Assembly (NCBI GenBank): GCA_002401885.1
Contig: NVUL01000012.1
Coordinates: 1,260 to 49,875, forward strand
Reading direction: 5' to 3'
Length of the DNA: 48,616 nt
From: SAR86 cluster bacterium
GTDB taxonomy: Bacteria; Pseudomonadota; Gammaproteobacteria; Pseudomonadales; Pseudohongiellaceae
Shown here one piece after another: positions 17,150 to 28,364 of this stretch (position 1 is its first letter; every line of letters starts with the position of its first letter). Position numbers and translations under genes: made by a program. The notes beneath the pieces are model-generated. The model did no database searches. It was given only the letters and a program-made list of their open reading frames with translations, and was not told the DNA's origin.

Positions 17150-18058
17150 CTAGTTAGAGTTTTCCGATGGCTTCGTGGAAAATATCACCTGCAGTAATAC
17201 AACAGCTGCAACACCTAACACAAGACACAGTAGAGCTGGCAGGAGCATCGTGTAACCTCCTTCTGCCTCTTGCCAGGGCCAGAGTGCCGATACCGAACCT
17301 AGCAACAGCCCGGTAATGAATCCGTAGCTCAATTGGTGATAGTCACGAAGTAACCAGGACAATAGCCGAGAAAAAGCGAGCAGGCCGACGACGCAACCAA
17401 GAACGAAGACGAGAATAGTCGGCAGATCAAAATCAAGCAGTGCACCCAAAATGAATTCATAGACGCCTAGCAACAATAAAATAAAAGCACCAGACAGACC
17501 GGGCAAAATCATCGCGCTAATGGCTATGGCACCACTAAAAAAAATAGTGATCAGCGAGAGCTCTGCAGAACGAGGAGTTATAAATCCAATCGACACTGCC
17601 AATAACAATCCCAGAAAGAGCGCGAGAATATTTTGCCAAGCACTGAGAGAAAATTCCTTTCGCAGTAAGGCGCTAGACGCCAAGACCATGCCGATAAAAA
17701 ATGCCATTAGCGGTACAAAATAATTCTCCAAAAGGAATAGCACCGTATTCGCCGAAATCAACAGCCCAGATAGAATTCCCAGAGCGAGGATAAGCAAGAA
17801 CGTTCCGTTGATATGCTGCCAGAACACCCTGAATTGACCTGTAAAGAAAAGCCCACACGCGCGCAGATCCACGGCGCGAATAGAAAACACAAGCTGATCA
17901 TAAATTTTGGTAATGACTGCAATAGTACCGCCAGAAATACCGGGAACAGAATCACCGAGCCCCATGGCAACACCTTTCAAGAACAGCATAAATTTGCCGC
18001 GACGGGTCACCCACGAGTGAGTAGCTTTCTGCGTCTGCATGCTTGAGTTTTCGGACAT
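17150..18058 (-). CDS. DUF368 membrane protein, probable undecaprenyl-phosphate translocase
   Basis: 302 residues with about 8 membrane segments. The family signature is near the start: LKGVAMGLGDSVPGISGGT. It is repeated in style by ISAMILPGLSGAFILLLLG mid-protein, as expected for an inverted-repeat transporter fold. DUF368 proteins have been reported to return undecaprenyl phosphate to the inner leaflet (PopT). The start is ATG 18058; TTG 18064 also opens the frame. It ends 1 base before the nlpD start region and lies downstream of pcm, so it is in the truD-pcm-nlpD transcript, which is not its usual place in Pseudomonas. ispD and ispF upstream make precursors of the same carrier. Confidence 0.85.
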   Translation of the reverse strand: MSENSSMQTQKATHSWVTRRGKFMLFLKGVAMGLGDSVPGISGGTIAVITKIYDQLVFSIRAVDLRACGLFFTGQFRVFWQHINGTFLLILALGILSGLLISANTVLFLLENYFVPLMAFFIGMVLASSALLRKEFSLSAWQNILALFLGLLLAVSIGFITPRSAELSLITIFFSGAIAISAMILPGLSGAFILLLLGVYEFILGALLDFDLPTILVFVLGCVVGLLAFSRLLSWLLRDYHQLSYGFITGLLLGSVSALWPWQEAEGGYTMLLPALLCLVLGVAAVVLLQVIFSTKPSENSN

Positions 18059-18097
18059 GGTCAAGCCATTGGAGAATAGTTTTAGACAAGGAAATTC

Positions 18098-18781
18098 TTA
18101 GTGATGTAGTTGACCTACCAAAAGCGGGACAAAACGCACAGATTCCAGCACTTCCGCGGTGAAGTCTTTGCCGTGACGTGTGATCAGTTGTAACTCCTGC
18201 TGATCGTCGCCACCCACAGGTATAACCAAACGCCCACCATCTTTTAACTGCTCAAATAACTCGCGCGGAACCTGCTGCGGGGCGGCTGTTGTGATGATGG
18301 CATCGAAGGGACCGTTGTTCGCCCAACCCGCGCTGCCGTCTCCGTGCCGGTAATTAATATTACGCAGCTTAAGCAGCTTAAGGTTTTTCTTGGCGCGATC
18401 CAGCAGTGGCTTGATACGCTCAACGGTGTAGACAGTCTTAGCCAATTGCGCCATCACGGCGGTCTGATAACCGCAGCCAGTTCCGATTTCCAACACTGTG
18501 TCTATCGGGCCGCTCTTCAGCAAAGCCTCTGTCATCTTGGCGACCACGTAGGGCTGTGAAATTGTTTGGTTGTGACCGATAGGCAGGGCCACATCCTCAT
18601 AGGCTCGATGGGAGAGCGCCTCGTCGAGGAATATGTGCCGTGGCGTGGAGCGAATAATGTCCAACACCTCCATGCTGCTAATTCCCTGATCGATCAATCT
18701 ACCCAGTAGTCGCTCTCGTGTGCGCTGAGACGTCATCCCAATGCCGCTTAGATTTGGTTTACCGTTTCCTAAACTGCTCAA
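18098..18781 (-). CDS. pcm: Protein-L-isoaspartate O-methyltransferase
   Basis: 227 residues; uses AdoMet to methylate isoaspartyl residues and start their repair. [35 protein letters not shown] and [17 protein letters not shown] are the conserved N-terminal blocks. [19 protein letters not shown] is the AdoMet motif, and [10 protein letters not shown] ends the core. The frame opens with TTG at 18781, with AAAGGA 8-9 bases upstream. ATG 18736 ([11 protein letters not shown]) matches P. aeruginosa Pcm and is equally likely. surE, which normally precedes pcm, is absent; truD ends 52 bases upstream. Confidence 0.93.
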   Translation of the reverse strand: MSSLGNGKPNLSGIGMTSQRTRERLLGRLIDQGISSMEVLDIIRSTPRHIFLDEALSHRAYEDVALPIGHNQTISQPYVVAKMTEALLKSGPIDTVLEIGTGCGYQTAVMAQLAKTVYTVERIKPLLDRAKKNLKLLKLRNINYRHGDGSAGWANNGPFDAIITTAAPQQVPRELFEQLKDGGRLVIPVGGDDQQELQLITRHGKDFTAEVLESVRFVPLLVGQLHH

Positions 18782-18833
18782 GTCAAATGTCCTTTGTAAT
18801 CTGATTGCATGCTGATTTCAGCAATTCGCTATT

Positions 18834-20009
18834 TTACTGACCAATCTCTCGAGTCACGCAGAGCTCTCTGAGCAGGCTCGTGGCGTAGGCCCCTTTTCCC
18901 AGAGAGAAGTCTAACAGCAAGTCGCTAGCCCCATCTGCGTGTTCGCTTTGCAGCCATTCCCACTTAAGGTCGATGGGTCTAAAGCGCAGCGGTCTTCGTG
19001 CTGTCTTTAGACCGAAATGCCGCAAACCCGCCAGCAGCGTATTAAATTGTTTACACACTGCTTCTTCAATATCGGCAGCTTCGCCGTAGCTTACATATTT
19101 ATCTTTAGGATCGATCTCTCCAGGTAGAGGCCCGGTGATATGAATATCGAATTCTTCTAACCTTTGCTGCAGGATCGAGTCCCACTCAACACCGGTTTCA
19201 AGCGCGAACGAACGATCCGTCCCATCTAAATTCAACACATCTCCCGCCATATAGCCGTTCCAATTGCCTAACTCCAGCCTTCGCGACAAGAGTTGATTGA
19301 ATAAATAGGATCTAGCAGCTGAGAATAGCATGCTGCGCTTGAATCGCTGCTTCGGAATCGACGCCGCAAAGGCGTCAATAGTGCTGCTCGAGTCCGCACC
19401 CAACCCTGTAGCTAACTCCGCACTCATCCAGGCTTGAACCTGATTGAGGTTGCTCAAGTTCCTGCCAAAGCGCTGCGAACCGAAGTAATTTGGCACGCCC
19501 CCAGCTTCAATTTGAGCGAGTCTTTGTTCAAACTGGTCTCTTGAGCCATCACAATTTCTGAGCAATACCTTAAAGTGGTTAGAGCGATGGCTCCCGATCT
19601 TGAGTTTGCGTGAGTTTCTATGTATCTCGACGATACGCAGTGAGTCACTCTCGAGCGCCCCTAGCTCAGCCTGTCTGTCTGCTGGTAACTTTATGCTGAA
19701 CCATTGCCGTGTCTCTGCACGGCGGTCCTTCATGCCGGAATAACCTATCTCCGAACCGTGTACGCCGGTTATCTCACTCAGCTTCTTTGCCACATCGACG
19801 GTGGACCGATCGATCTTCTCGACCCAGAGATAAGCATGCTCGCCCTTCTCGGTGAACTTAAAGCTGAGCTGCTCATCGACACGAAAGTCGGCGAATTCTT
19901 GTTTGAAGGTTGCTGCCGTTCCTGGCTTGCCGTTAGCGAATGCGAGAGTTTCAAGGCCACTAAAGATCGCAGCAGAGCTAACGGATTGATCGGGAGAGTT
20001 TTCAGGCAT
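18834..20009 (-). CDS. truD: tRNA pseudouridine(13) synthase TruD
   Basis: 391 residues; makes pseudouridine 13 in tRNA. The catalytic Asp95 lies in GYSGMKDRRAETRQWF, the TruD form of the pseudouridine synthase motif. NHFKVLLRN, GGVPNYFGSQRFGR and the late KWEWLQ block are also typical. It overlaps the end of ispF by 8 bases, so translation is probably coupled. At 391 residues it is slightly longer than E. coli TruD (349), mostly by an N-terminal extension. Confidence 0.93.
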   Translation of the reverse strand: MPENSPDQSVSSAAIFSGLETLAFANGKPGTAATFKQEFADFRVDEQLSFKFTEKGEHAYLWVEKIDRSTVDVAKKLSEITGVHGSEIGYSGMKDRRAETRQWFSIKLPADRQAELGALESDSLRIVEIHRNSRKLKIGSHRSNHFKVLLRNCDGSRDQFEQRLAQIEAGGVPNYFGSQRFGRNLSNLNQVQAWMSAELATGLGADSSSTIDAFAASIPKQRFKRSMLFSAARSYLFNQLLSRRLELGNWNGYMAGDVLNLDGTDRSFALETGVEWDSILQQRLEEFDIHITGPLPGEIDPKDKYVSYGEAADIEEAVCKQFNTLLAGLRHFGLKTARRPLRFRPIDLKWEWLQSEHADGASDLLLDFSLGKGAYATSLLRELCVTREIGQ

Positions 20010-20505
20010 TGCCAGCTAACAGGACCACTGCAGCACATGCTATGCCCTCTTTCCTGCCAATGGCCCCCAGGCCTTCGGTGGTGGTCGCCTTCAGGTTGAC
20101 ACGCTGCTCCGGCAATTCGAGCAAGTTAGCCAGACTGGAAATCATGTTGACTCGATGGGGAGTCAATTTCGGCACTTCTGCGATCACTGTGATATCAACG
20201 TTCACTAAATAGTGCTGACGCGCGCCCATCATCAACAGCACCTGCTGCAGCAGATCACCGCTTGCTGCTCCTGCAAACTTAGGATCTGTATCTGGGAAGT
20301 GTTGCCCTATGTCACCCTCGCCGAGCGCACCGAGTATTGCATCGCAGAGCGCATGCAAAATGACGTCGCCATCGGAATGTGCAACCAGGCTCATCTTATC
20401 CGCCAGCACTACGCCGGCTAAGGTAAGCGGCTTCGCCTCGACGTACTCACTGTCGAAACGGTGCACGTCATAGCCATGTCCGATGCGCATACTATCTGGG
20501 TTCAT
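20002..20505 (-). CDS. ispF: 2-C-methyl-D-erythritol 2,4-cyclodiphosphate synthase
   Basis: About 167 residues; cyclises CDP-methylerythritol phosphate in the MEP isoprenoid pathway. GHGYDVHRF holds the metal Asp and His; AHSDGDVILHALCDAILG and IGQHFPDTDPKF are the other active-site blocks; KATTTEGLGAIGRKEGIACAA is the C-terminal signature. Start choice: ATG 20505 (MNPDSMRIG), GTG 20511, or ATG 20490 (MRIGHGYDV), which lies just after the ispD stop and matches most homologues. No ribosome site decides it. Confidence 0.95.
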   Translation of the reverse strand: MNPDSMRIGHGYDVHRFDSEYVEAKPLTLAGVVLADKMSLVAHSDGDVILHALCDAILGALGEGDIGQHFPDTDPKFAGAASGDLLQQVLLMMGARQHYLVNVDITVIAEVPKLTPHRVNMISSLANLLELPEQRVNLKATTTEGLGAIGRKEGIACAAVVLLAGNA

Positions 20506-21211
20506 TGTCACTCGCCTGGTTTTTTAGAATTTGACTTGCCAAGACCAGGTCCGCATCAACAGTTATTTTGATGTTGTCCTTGCTACCTGCAACCATTACA
20601 GGCTTAAAACCCGCGACTTCCATGGCCGCCGCCTCATCGGTCACCTGCTCACCGCTAGCTACGACGCATTCGATAGACTCTTTTAACTGGGCGAAGCGAA
20701 ACATCTGCGGCGTAAGTGCATTCCAATACGATTCTCTATCGACGGTTTCGATAACTGTCAGGTCTGCGTCCACCTTCTTGAGAGTATTGTCTACGGCAGA
20801 GCCTAACAACCCGCCTATAGAGTGAAGTGAAACTTTTGAAATCAGATTTTCTATGTCGGAAGTGCGTACACAGGGTCTAACGGCATCGTGTACCAATACC
20901 CAATCGTCTTTGTCTGCGAATTCCGCCATCGCATTGAGCCCGTTTAAGACTGAGTGAAAGCGTTCATCTCCGCCCATAACAGTTATGATGCGGTTACCAA
21001 ACTCTTCAGCGATCGATATTTCAAATTCAGCCCAACGACTATCCTCGGGGTGAATCACAACGACAATTTTTTGAATCTCATCCACCGCGCATAACCGGCG
21101 CAATGCATGCAAAAGTAGTGGAACTCCATCGATGCAGAGATATTGCTTCGGGATGGTGGATCCCATGCGACGACCAATGCCTGCGGCCGGCAAGACAGCC
21201 CATATTGTCAT
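20492..21211 (-). CDS. ispD: 2-C-methyl-D-erythritol 4-phosphate cytidylyltransferase
   Basis: 239 residues; joins CTP to methylerythritol phosphate, the step before IspE and IspF. The nucleotide-binding start LPAAGIGRRMGSTIPKQYL is the IspD signature (Arg and Lys contact the phosphates). VHDAVRPCVR and TPQMFRFAQL are further family blocks. It ends within the start region of ispF and follows ftsB by 82 bases, the conserved ftsB-ispD-ispF order. Confidence 0.96.
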   Translation of the reverse strand: MTIWAVLPAAGIGRRMGSTIPKQYLCIDGVPLLLHALRRLCAVDEIQKIVVVIHPEDSRWAEFEISIAEEFGNRIITVMGGDERFHSVLNGLNAMAEFADKDDWVLVHDAVRPCVRTSDIENLISKVSLHSIGGLLGSAVDNTLKKVDADLTVIETVDRESYWNALTPQMFRFAQLKESIECVVASGEQVTDEAAAMEVAGFKPVMVAGSKDNIKITVDADLVLASQILKNQASDNEPR

Positions 21212-21293
21212 AGTCAGATCTTCTAAATTATGGAGTTAGAGGAGCCTCTGATCAAGTCAATGGCCACCCTGGCTTGACCCGAGGCTACCTGGG

Positions 21294-21572
21294 TTATTGC
21301 TGGGTAGGCACAAGCAGATAGAATGTTTCGCCTTTCTCGATCATACCAAGTTCAGAGCGCGCCCGTTCTTCGACGGCCTCAAGCCCATTCTTAAGGTCAA
21401 GCACTTCGATCTCAACCAGCCTGTTGCGCTGCTCTAGTCCTTCATTATTCGCTCGCTGCGCGGCGACTTCCAGCTCCAGCATATTCAGCGTGCGCAGGCT
21501 ATCTTCACCCAGCCATAGCTGATATTGCAGAGTGATAAAAGCAAACCCAAGAAATCCGAATATTATTTTCAT
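21294..21572 (-). CDS. ftsB: Cell division protein FtsB
   Basis: 92 residues: one N-terminal membrane helix (IIFGFLGFAFITLQYQLWLG), then a periplasmic coiled coil about 25-70 (VAAQRANNEGLEQRNRLVEIE). The conserved FtsB end is present: EERARSELGMIEKGETFYL. FtsB joins FtsL and FtsQ to switch on septal peptidoglycan synthesis. The eno-ftsB-ispD position confirms the call. AAAAAAGG lies 4-5 bases before the ATG, next to a hairpin at 21584-21618. Confidence 0.95.
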   Translation of the reverse strand: MKIIFGFLGFAFITLQYQLWLGEDSLRTLNMLELEVAAQRANNEGLEQRNRLVEIEVLDLKNGLEAVEERARSELGMIEKGETFYLLVPTQQ

Positions 21573-21583
21573 AAGCCTTTTTT

Positions 21584-21618
21584 GCTGAGATCAAATTCTC
21601 ATGGAGATCGATCTCAGC
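21584..21618. repeat. Inverted repeat just upstream of the ftsB ribosome site
   Basis: GCTGAGATC (21584-21592) and GATCTCAGC (21610-21618) pair perfectly over 9 bp. The palindrome GAGATCGATCTC lies within, offering a rival fold. On the minus strand the stem is followed by AAAAAAGG, the ftsB ribosome site. A terminator reading would only suit the plus strand. Confidence 0.4.
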
Positions 21619-21664
21619 GTGTTACGCGCCTCTCTACCTAATTACATTCAGAGGCAGTAAAGTT

Positions 21665-22972
<1,308 letters not shown>

Positions 22973-23021
22973 TTATGAATATTACTTAAATCAAAAAATG
23001 AAAATTAAAACGCCTGAAATC

Positions 23022-23867
23022 CTATGCCGTATCCAGCGTTGGCATTGACTTTATCAGGGCATCTAGGTCGCGCATCTGCTGCAGGAAGGGCCGAACAGCT
23101 TCTAGCCTTAACGCACAAGGCCCATCGCATCGCGCCTTGTCTGGGTCAGGGTGAGCCTCGATAAATAGTCCCGCTAACCCCTGCGACAAGCCAGCACGAG
23201 ATAGTGCAGTGACATCACCCCGGCGCCCACCGGCCGCATTGGCAAGGCCACCTGGCTTCTGCAAGGCATGCGTCGCATCGAACATCAGCGGGCTACCAAA
23301 TTGTTTCATTACCGCGAAACCCAGCATATCGACTACCAAGTTGTTGTAGCCGAAGCTGCTGCCACGCTCGCAGAGAATCAGGCGTTCATTGCCTGCTGAC
23401 TCAAATTTCTTAAGGATGTGGCCCATTTCCTGCGGCGCCAGAAACTGCGCTTTCTTGATATTGATGATCGCGCCACTTTCGGCCATGGCGACGACGAGAT
23501 CCGTCTGCCTCGACAGAAACGCAGGCAACTGCAGAATATCTGCGACTTCAGATGCCGGCCCTACATGAGATATCTCATGTACGTCGGTGATCACGGGAAC
23601 GGAGAACTGCTCTTTGATCTCGGCGAGTATCTTTAGGCCCTCGTCCAGACCGGGCCCACGATACGAATCCTTTGAGGAGCGATTTGCCTTGTCGAATGAG
23701 GCCTTGAATACGTAGGGAATACTGAGTTCGTCAGTGACACTGTGGAACTGTTCGGCCACAGTCATTGCCAAGTCTCTGGATTCCAGCACGTTCATCCCTG
23801 CGAATAGGACGAAGGGCTGATCGTTGGCAATCGTGAAATCCCCAAGCTTAATTTGCGTTGCTGTCAT
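23022..23867 (-). CDS. kdsA: 3-deoxy-8-phosphooctulonate synthase
   Basis: 281 residues; condenses arabinose 5-phosphate with phosphoenolpyruvate to give Kdo-8-phosphate for lipopolysaccharide. [16 protein letters not shown] near the start, [12 protein letters not shown] (substrate lysines) at about 55, [20 protein letters not shown] and [16 protein letters not shown] near the end are KdsA blocks. It lies 58 bases before eno and 30 after pyrG, as in Pseudomonas. Confidence 0.97.
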   Translation of the reverse strand: MTATQIKLGDFTIANDQPFVLFAGMNVLESRDLAMTVAEQFHSVTDELSIPYVFKASFDKANRSSKDSYRGPGLDEGLKILAEIKEQFSVPVITDVHEISHVGPASEVADILQLPAFLSRQTDLVVAMAESGAIINIKKAQFLAPQEMGHILKKFESAGNERLILCERGSSFGYNNLVVDMLGFAVMKQFGSPLMFDATHALQKPGGLANAAGGRRGDVTALSRAGLSQGLAGLFIEAHPDPDKARCDGPCALRLEAVRPFLQQMRDLDALIKSMPTLDTA

Positions 23868-23897
23868 GGGTAGCTACCGGATCCTTTTTCCTAGCGC

Positions 23898-25682
<1,785 letters not shown>

Positions 25683-25732
25683 CTATAGGCTAAAAAACGA
25701 GACTAGAATGCATTCGATCGCGCACCGACAAT

Positions 25733-27124
25733 TCAAGCCAGCAACGTAAGGTCGGGCTGCTCCCATTCGATAATGCAACCAGACTCCGAGCCCTGCGCTG
25801 CGAGCCCCTCACTGACTCCGAGGCCCGGAATATAGGCTAGGTCTTCGCCGTCATAGAGCAAAGGAATGCGCCCCCTCAACCACGGCGGGATTTCACTTTC
25901 CTGAAGGATTTTTTTCAGCGTCTTGCTCGGACGCCCTGCAAGACGACATGTTTCACCCCCCTGCCTATAGCGGACCGACAAGTTACTGAGTTTGTCTAGG
26001 CAGATCCCCCCGCCCTGCGTCTCGCCAAATCGAAGTCGACCATTGCCGGGCAGCATGACTTCTCGAGCGACTGGCGAGCCCGGCAGAATACCTAAATCGA
26101 TTTTCTCTAGGTCGCGCTCTAGTTCTTGTGAGGCCAATACGTAGACACGCTCGCGAAAGCAGAAAATTTGAAAATCCTCAGCTATGAATTGGCCACTTGT
26201 ACCCAGCAAGACCTCGTTGCTCAGCTGCTGCAGCTGATTCCAACCCAACTCCTTTGCGCCCAGGCCTGCCAACCAATGACGGAGAACATTGCGCCGCCTC
26301 GGCTCCGAAAGCGCCAATAGCTTTTCGCGGCTCACTACAGATTCTGATTCCGCAACACTCTCTGCCAGATCGATAGCAGCAAGCTCCTGGATCAGGACTT
26401 CACTCTCGCTAGCGAGCACTGCCGACTTCGACCAGCTCTCTCTATACCCCGGCCAACGCGCCTCGATAAGCGGCAGTAAACTGTGACGGCAATAATTTCT
26501 ATCGAAGCCCTCATCTTTGTTTGAATGATCCTCGACCCAGATAAGCTGCTCAGATTCGGCGTAGCTTTGCAGCTCTTCTCGATCGATATCCAATAATGGA
26601 CGCAGTAGCCTGCTCGCTCCCAACATGCGGTTACGCGGAATGCCGCTAAGCCCACGAGTCCCGGAGCCGCGAATGAGGCGTAGCAGTAGCGTTTCCATCT
26701 GATCGTCGCGGTGATGAGCCAGCAGCAACTCCTCGTCGTGCAACAGAGCAGCTTCGAATTCATGATAGCGCGCCTCTCTAGCGGAATTTTCGATGCCTGA
26801 GCTGCCTGCTATCTCCACCTTAGTGCTAGTACATTCCACGTCGAGCCTTGCACACAGACTCAGACAGTACTGTTCCCAGCTCTGGGCCTGATCCTGGAGT
26901 TGATGATTGATATGCAGTGCACGCAACTGAAAATTCGTGCCGGGTTGATCTCGCAGTTTAGCCATCGCGTGCAGGAGCACGACAGAGTCCAAGCCGCCAC
27001 TTAATCCGATAAGGAATTTATGCGTTGAGGCGAGCTCATTGAGAGCTACCGCTAACTTGTCATGGAGTAATTGAGGAGAATAGTTCATGGCCTGCGGGCA
27101 TAGCAGCGCTATGTATTGGTCCAT
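25733..27124 (-). CDS. tilS: tRNA(Ile)-lysidine synthase TilS
   Basis: 463 residues; adds lysine to C34 of the minor isoleucine tRNA so that it reads AUA. The PP-loop ATP motif SGGLDSVVLL is near residue 43. LLAHHRDDQMETLLLRLIRGSGTRGLSGI (about 135-165) is the second family block, seen here in parts. The C-terminal domain includes WLRGRIPLLYDGEDLAYIPG. The start may be ATG 27124 or ATG 27088 (MNYSPQLL); neither has a strong ribosome site. Between it and accA lies an inserted palindromic element. Confidence 0.93.
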   Translation of the reverse strand: MDQYIALLCPQAMNYSPQLLHDKLAVALNELASTHKFLIGLSGGLDSVVLLHAMAKLRDQPGTNFQLRALHINHQLQDQAQSWEQYCLSLCARLDVECTSTKVEIAGSSGIENSAREARYHEFEAALLHDEELLLAHHRDDQMETLLLRLIRGSGTRGLSGIPRNRMLGASRLLRPLLDIDREELQSYAESEQLIWVEDHSNKDEGFDRNYCRHSLLPLIEARWPGYRESWSKSAVLASESEVLIQELAAIDLAESVAESESVVSREKLLALSEPRRRNVLRHWLAGLGAKELGWNQLQQLSNEVLLGTSGQFIAEDFQIFCFRERVYVLASQELERDLEKIDLGILPGSPVAREVMLPGNGRLRFGETQGGGICLDKLSNLSVRYRQGGETCRLAGRPSKTLKKILQESEIPPWLRGRIPLLYDGEDLAYIPGLGVSEGLAAQGSESGCIIEWEQPDLTLLA

Positions 27125-27205
27125 TCAAAATAGGGGAGGAGCTGCGCCTCCCTCGGCAATTATTGCACTGTTTCTCAAACTTCAGAGCTAGCAAAAACCG
27201 GACGA

Positions 27206-27377
27206 CTAGCTAATACCCATCCAGAAATAGGGTCGTAGCGAGAGCGACCTGAAGGTGGCAGATGGGCGCCACAAGATATAGGCGTTTGGTCATTCCAAAT
27301 AACTGTCTCTTGTGGTGTCCAGATATCATATTCAGGGTGCTCGCAGTAGACTTAATTTCTGGATGGGCACTAGCTAG
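27206..27377. mobile_element. Palindromic MITE with CTAG target duplication at the accA stop
   Basis: CTAATACCCATCCAGAAAT (27210-27228) and ATTTCTGGATGGGCACTAG (27355-27373) are terminal inverted repeats, 17 of 19 matching. Both outer ends carry CTAG (27206-27209, 27374-27377), read as a 4-bp target duplication. The interior is also palindromic: CGCCACAAGA near 27267 pairs with TCTTGTGGTG near 27309 with one mismatch, and TTTGG-TCATT-CCAAA forms the centre. The 164 bases hold no coding frame. Reading on the minus strand, the element provides the accA stop codon. The transposon family is not identified. Confidence 0.75.
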
Positions 27378-28323
27378 ATATACCGTAGCTCATCAGTCGA
27401 TTGTAACGACGCTCCACCAGTTCGTCGCGATCCATTGCGGTCAAGCGGTCAAGCTGCTCGACTAGCGCAGCCTTTATGCTTGCCGCTGTGGCAGCGACAT
27501 CTCTATGTGCGCCGCCGAGTGGCTCCGGTATTGTGTGATCGACTATGCCCAGCTCTTCTAACCGCTTAGAAGTCACGCCCATAGCTTCTGCAGCAGCTGC
27601 CGCATGATCAGAAGACTTCCAGAGAATTGTCGCACAACCCTCCGGAGTGATTACGGTATAAGTCGAATACTGCAGCATATTGAGCTGATCAGAGACACCG
27701 ATAGCGATGGCGCCTCCAGAGTTTGCCTCACCGGTAACCGTCGCAATGAGTGGCGTCTTTACGTGCGACATCAACGCCATATTCACAGCGATTGCCTCGT
27801 TAATCCCGCGCTCTTCCGCATCCATGCCTGGATAGGCGCCAGGTGTATCTATAAAACTCAGAACGGGAAGCCTATATTGTTCTGCAAGAAGCACCAGTCG
27901 GCGAGCCTTTCTATAACCTTCCGGTCGAGGCATGCCAAAATTATGTCTAACTTTTTCCTTCGTACCTCTGCCTTTCTGATGACCTATTACTACAACCGGA
28001 CGACCATCTATCTTTGCCAGCCCACCGATTAGAGCCTGATCGTCGGCGAACAGGCGATCACCATGCAACTCATCGAAGTCTGTAAAGATGTGCTCGAGAT
28101 AATCGAGCGTATAGGGTCGCAGAGGATGCCGGGCGACTTGAGATATTTGCCATGAAGAGAGGTTCGAGTATATTTTTTCTGTGAGCTTCGTGCTCTTGTC
28201 TTTCAGGTTCTGAATTTCTTCACCGATATTCAACTCATTGTCACTACCCACCAATCTCAGTTCGCTGATCTTGGCTTCTAACTCCGCAATGGGTTGTTCA
28301 AATTCGAGATAATTAGGATCCAT
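27370..28323 (-). CDS. accA: Acetyl-CoA carboxylase carboxyltransferase, alpha subunit
   Basis: 317 residues; with AccD it transfers the carboxyl group from carboxybiotin to acetyl-CoA, the first step of fatty acid synthesis. The N-terminus [18 protein letters not shown] is a coiled helix; [37 protein letters not shown] and [14 protein letters not shown] are core motifs. The last Ser codon and the TAG stop come from the MITE end. If the element is removed with one CTAG copy, the frame would read on for nine more residues to TGA. Family members usually end at about this point (SYG plus a few), so activity should be kept. Confidence 0.97.
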   Translation of the reverse strand: MDPNYLEFEQPIAELEAKISELRLVGSDNELNIGEEIQNLKDKSTKLTEKIYSNLSSWQISQVARHPLRPYTLDYLEHIFTDFDELHGDRLFADDQALIGGLAKIDGRPVVVIGHQKGRGTKEKVRHNFGMPRPEGYRKARRLVLLAEQYRLPVLSFIDTPGAYPGMDAEERGINEAIAVNMALMSHVKTPLIATVTGEANSGGAIAIGVSDQLNMLQYSTYTVITPEGCATILWKSSDHAAAAAEAMGVTSKRLEELGIVDHTIPEPLGGAHRDVAATAASIKAALVEQLDRLTAMDRDELVERRYNRLMSYGISS

Positions 28324-28364
28324 GCTGCGCTCAATTTTCCTGCTAGTTTGATTGTCGTAAAGGC

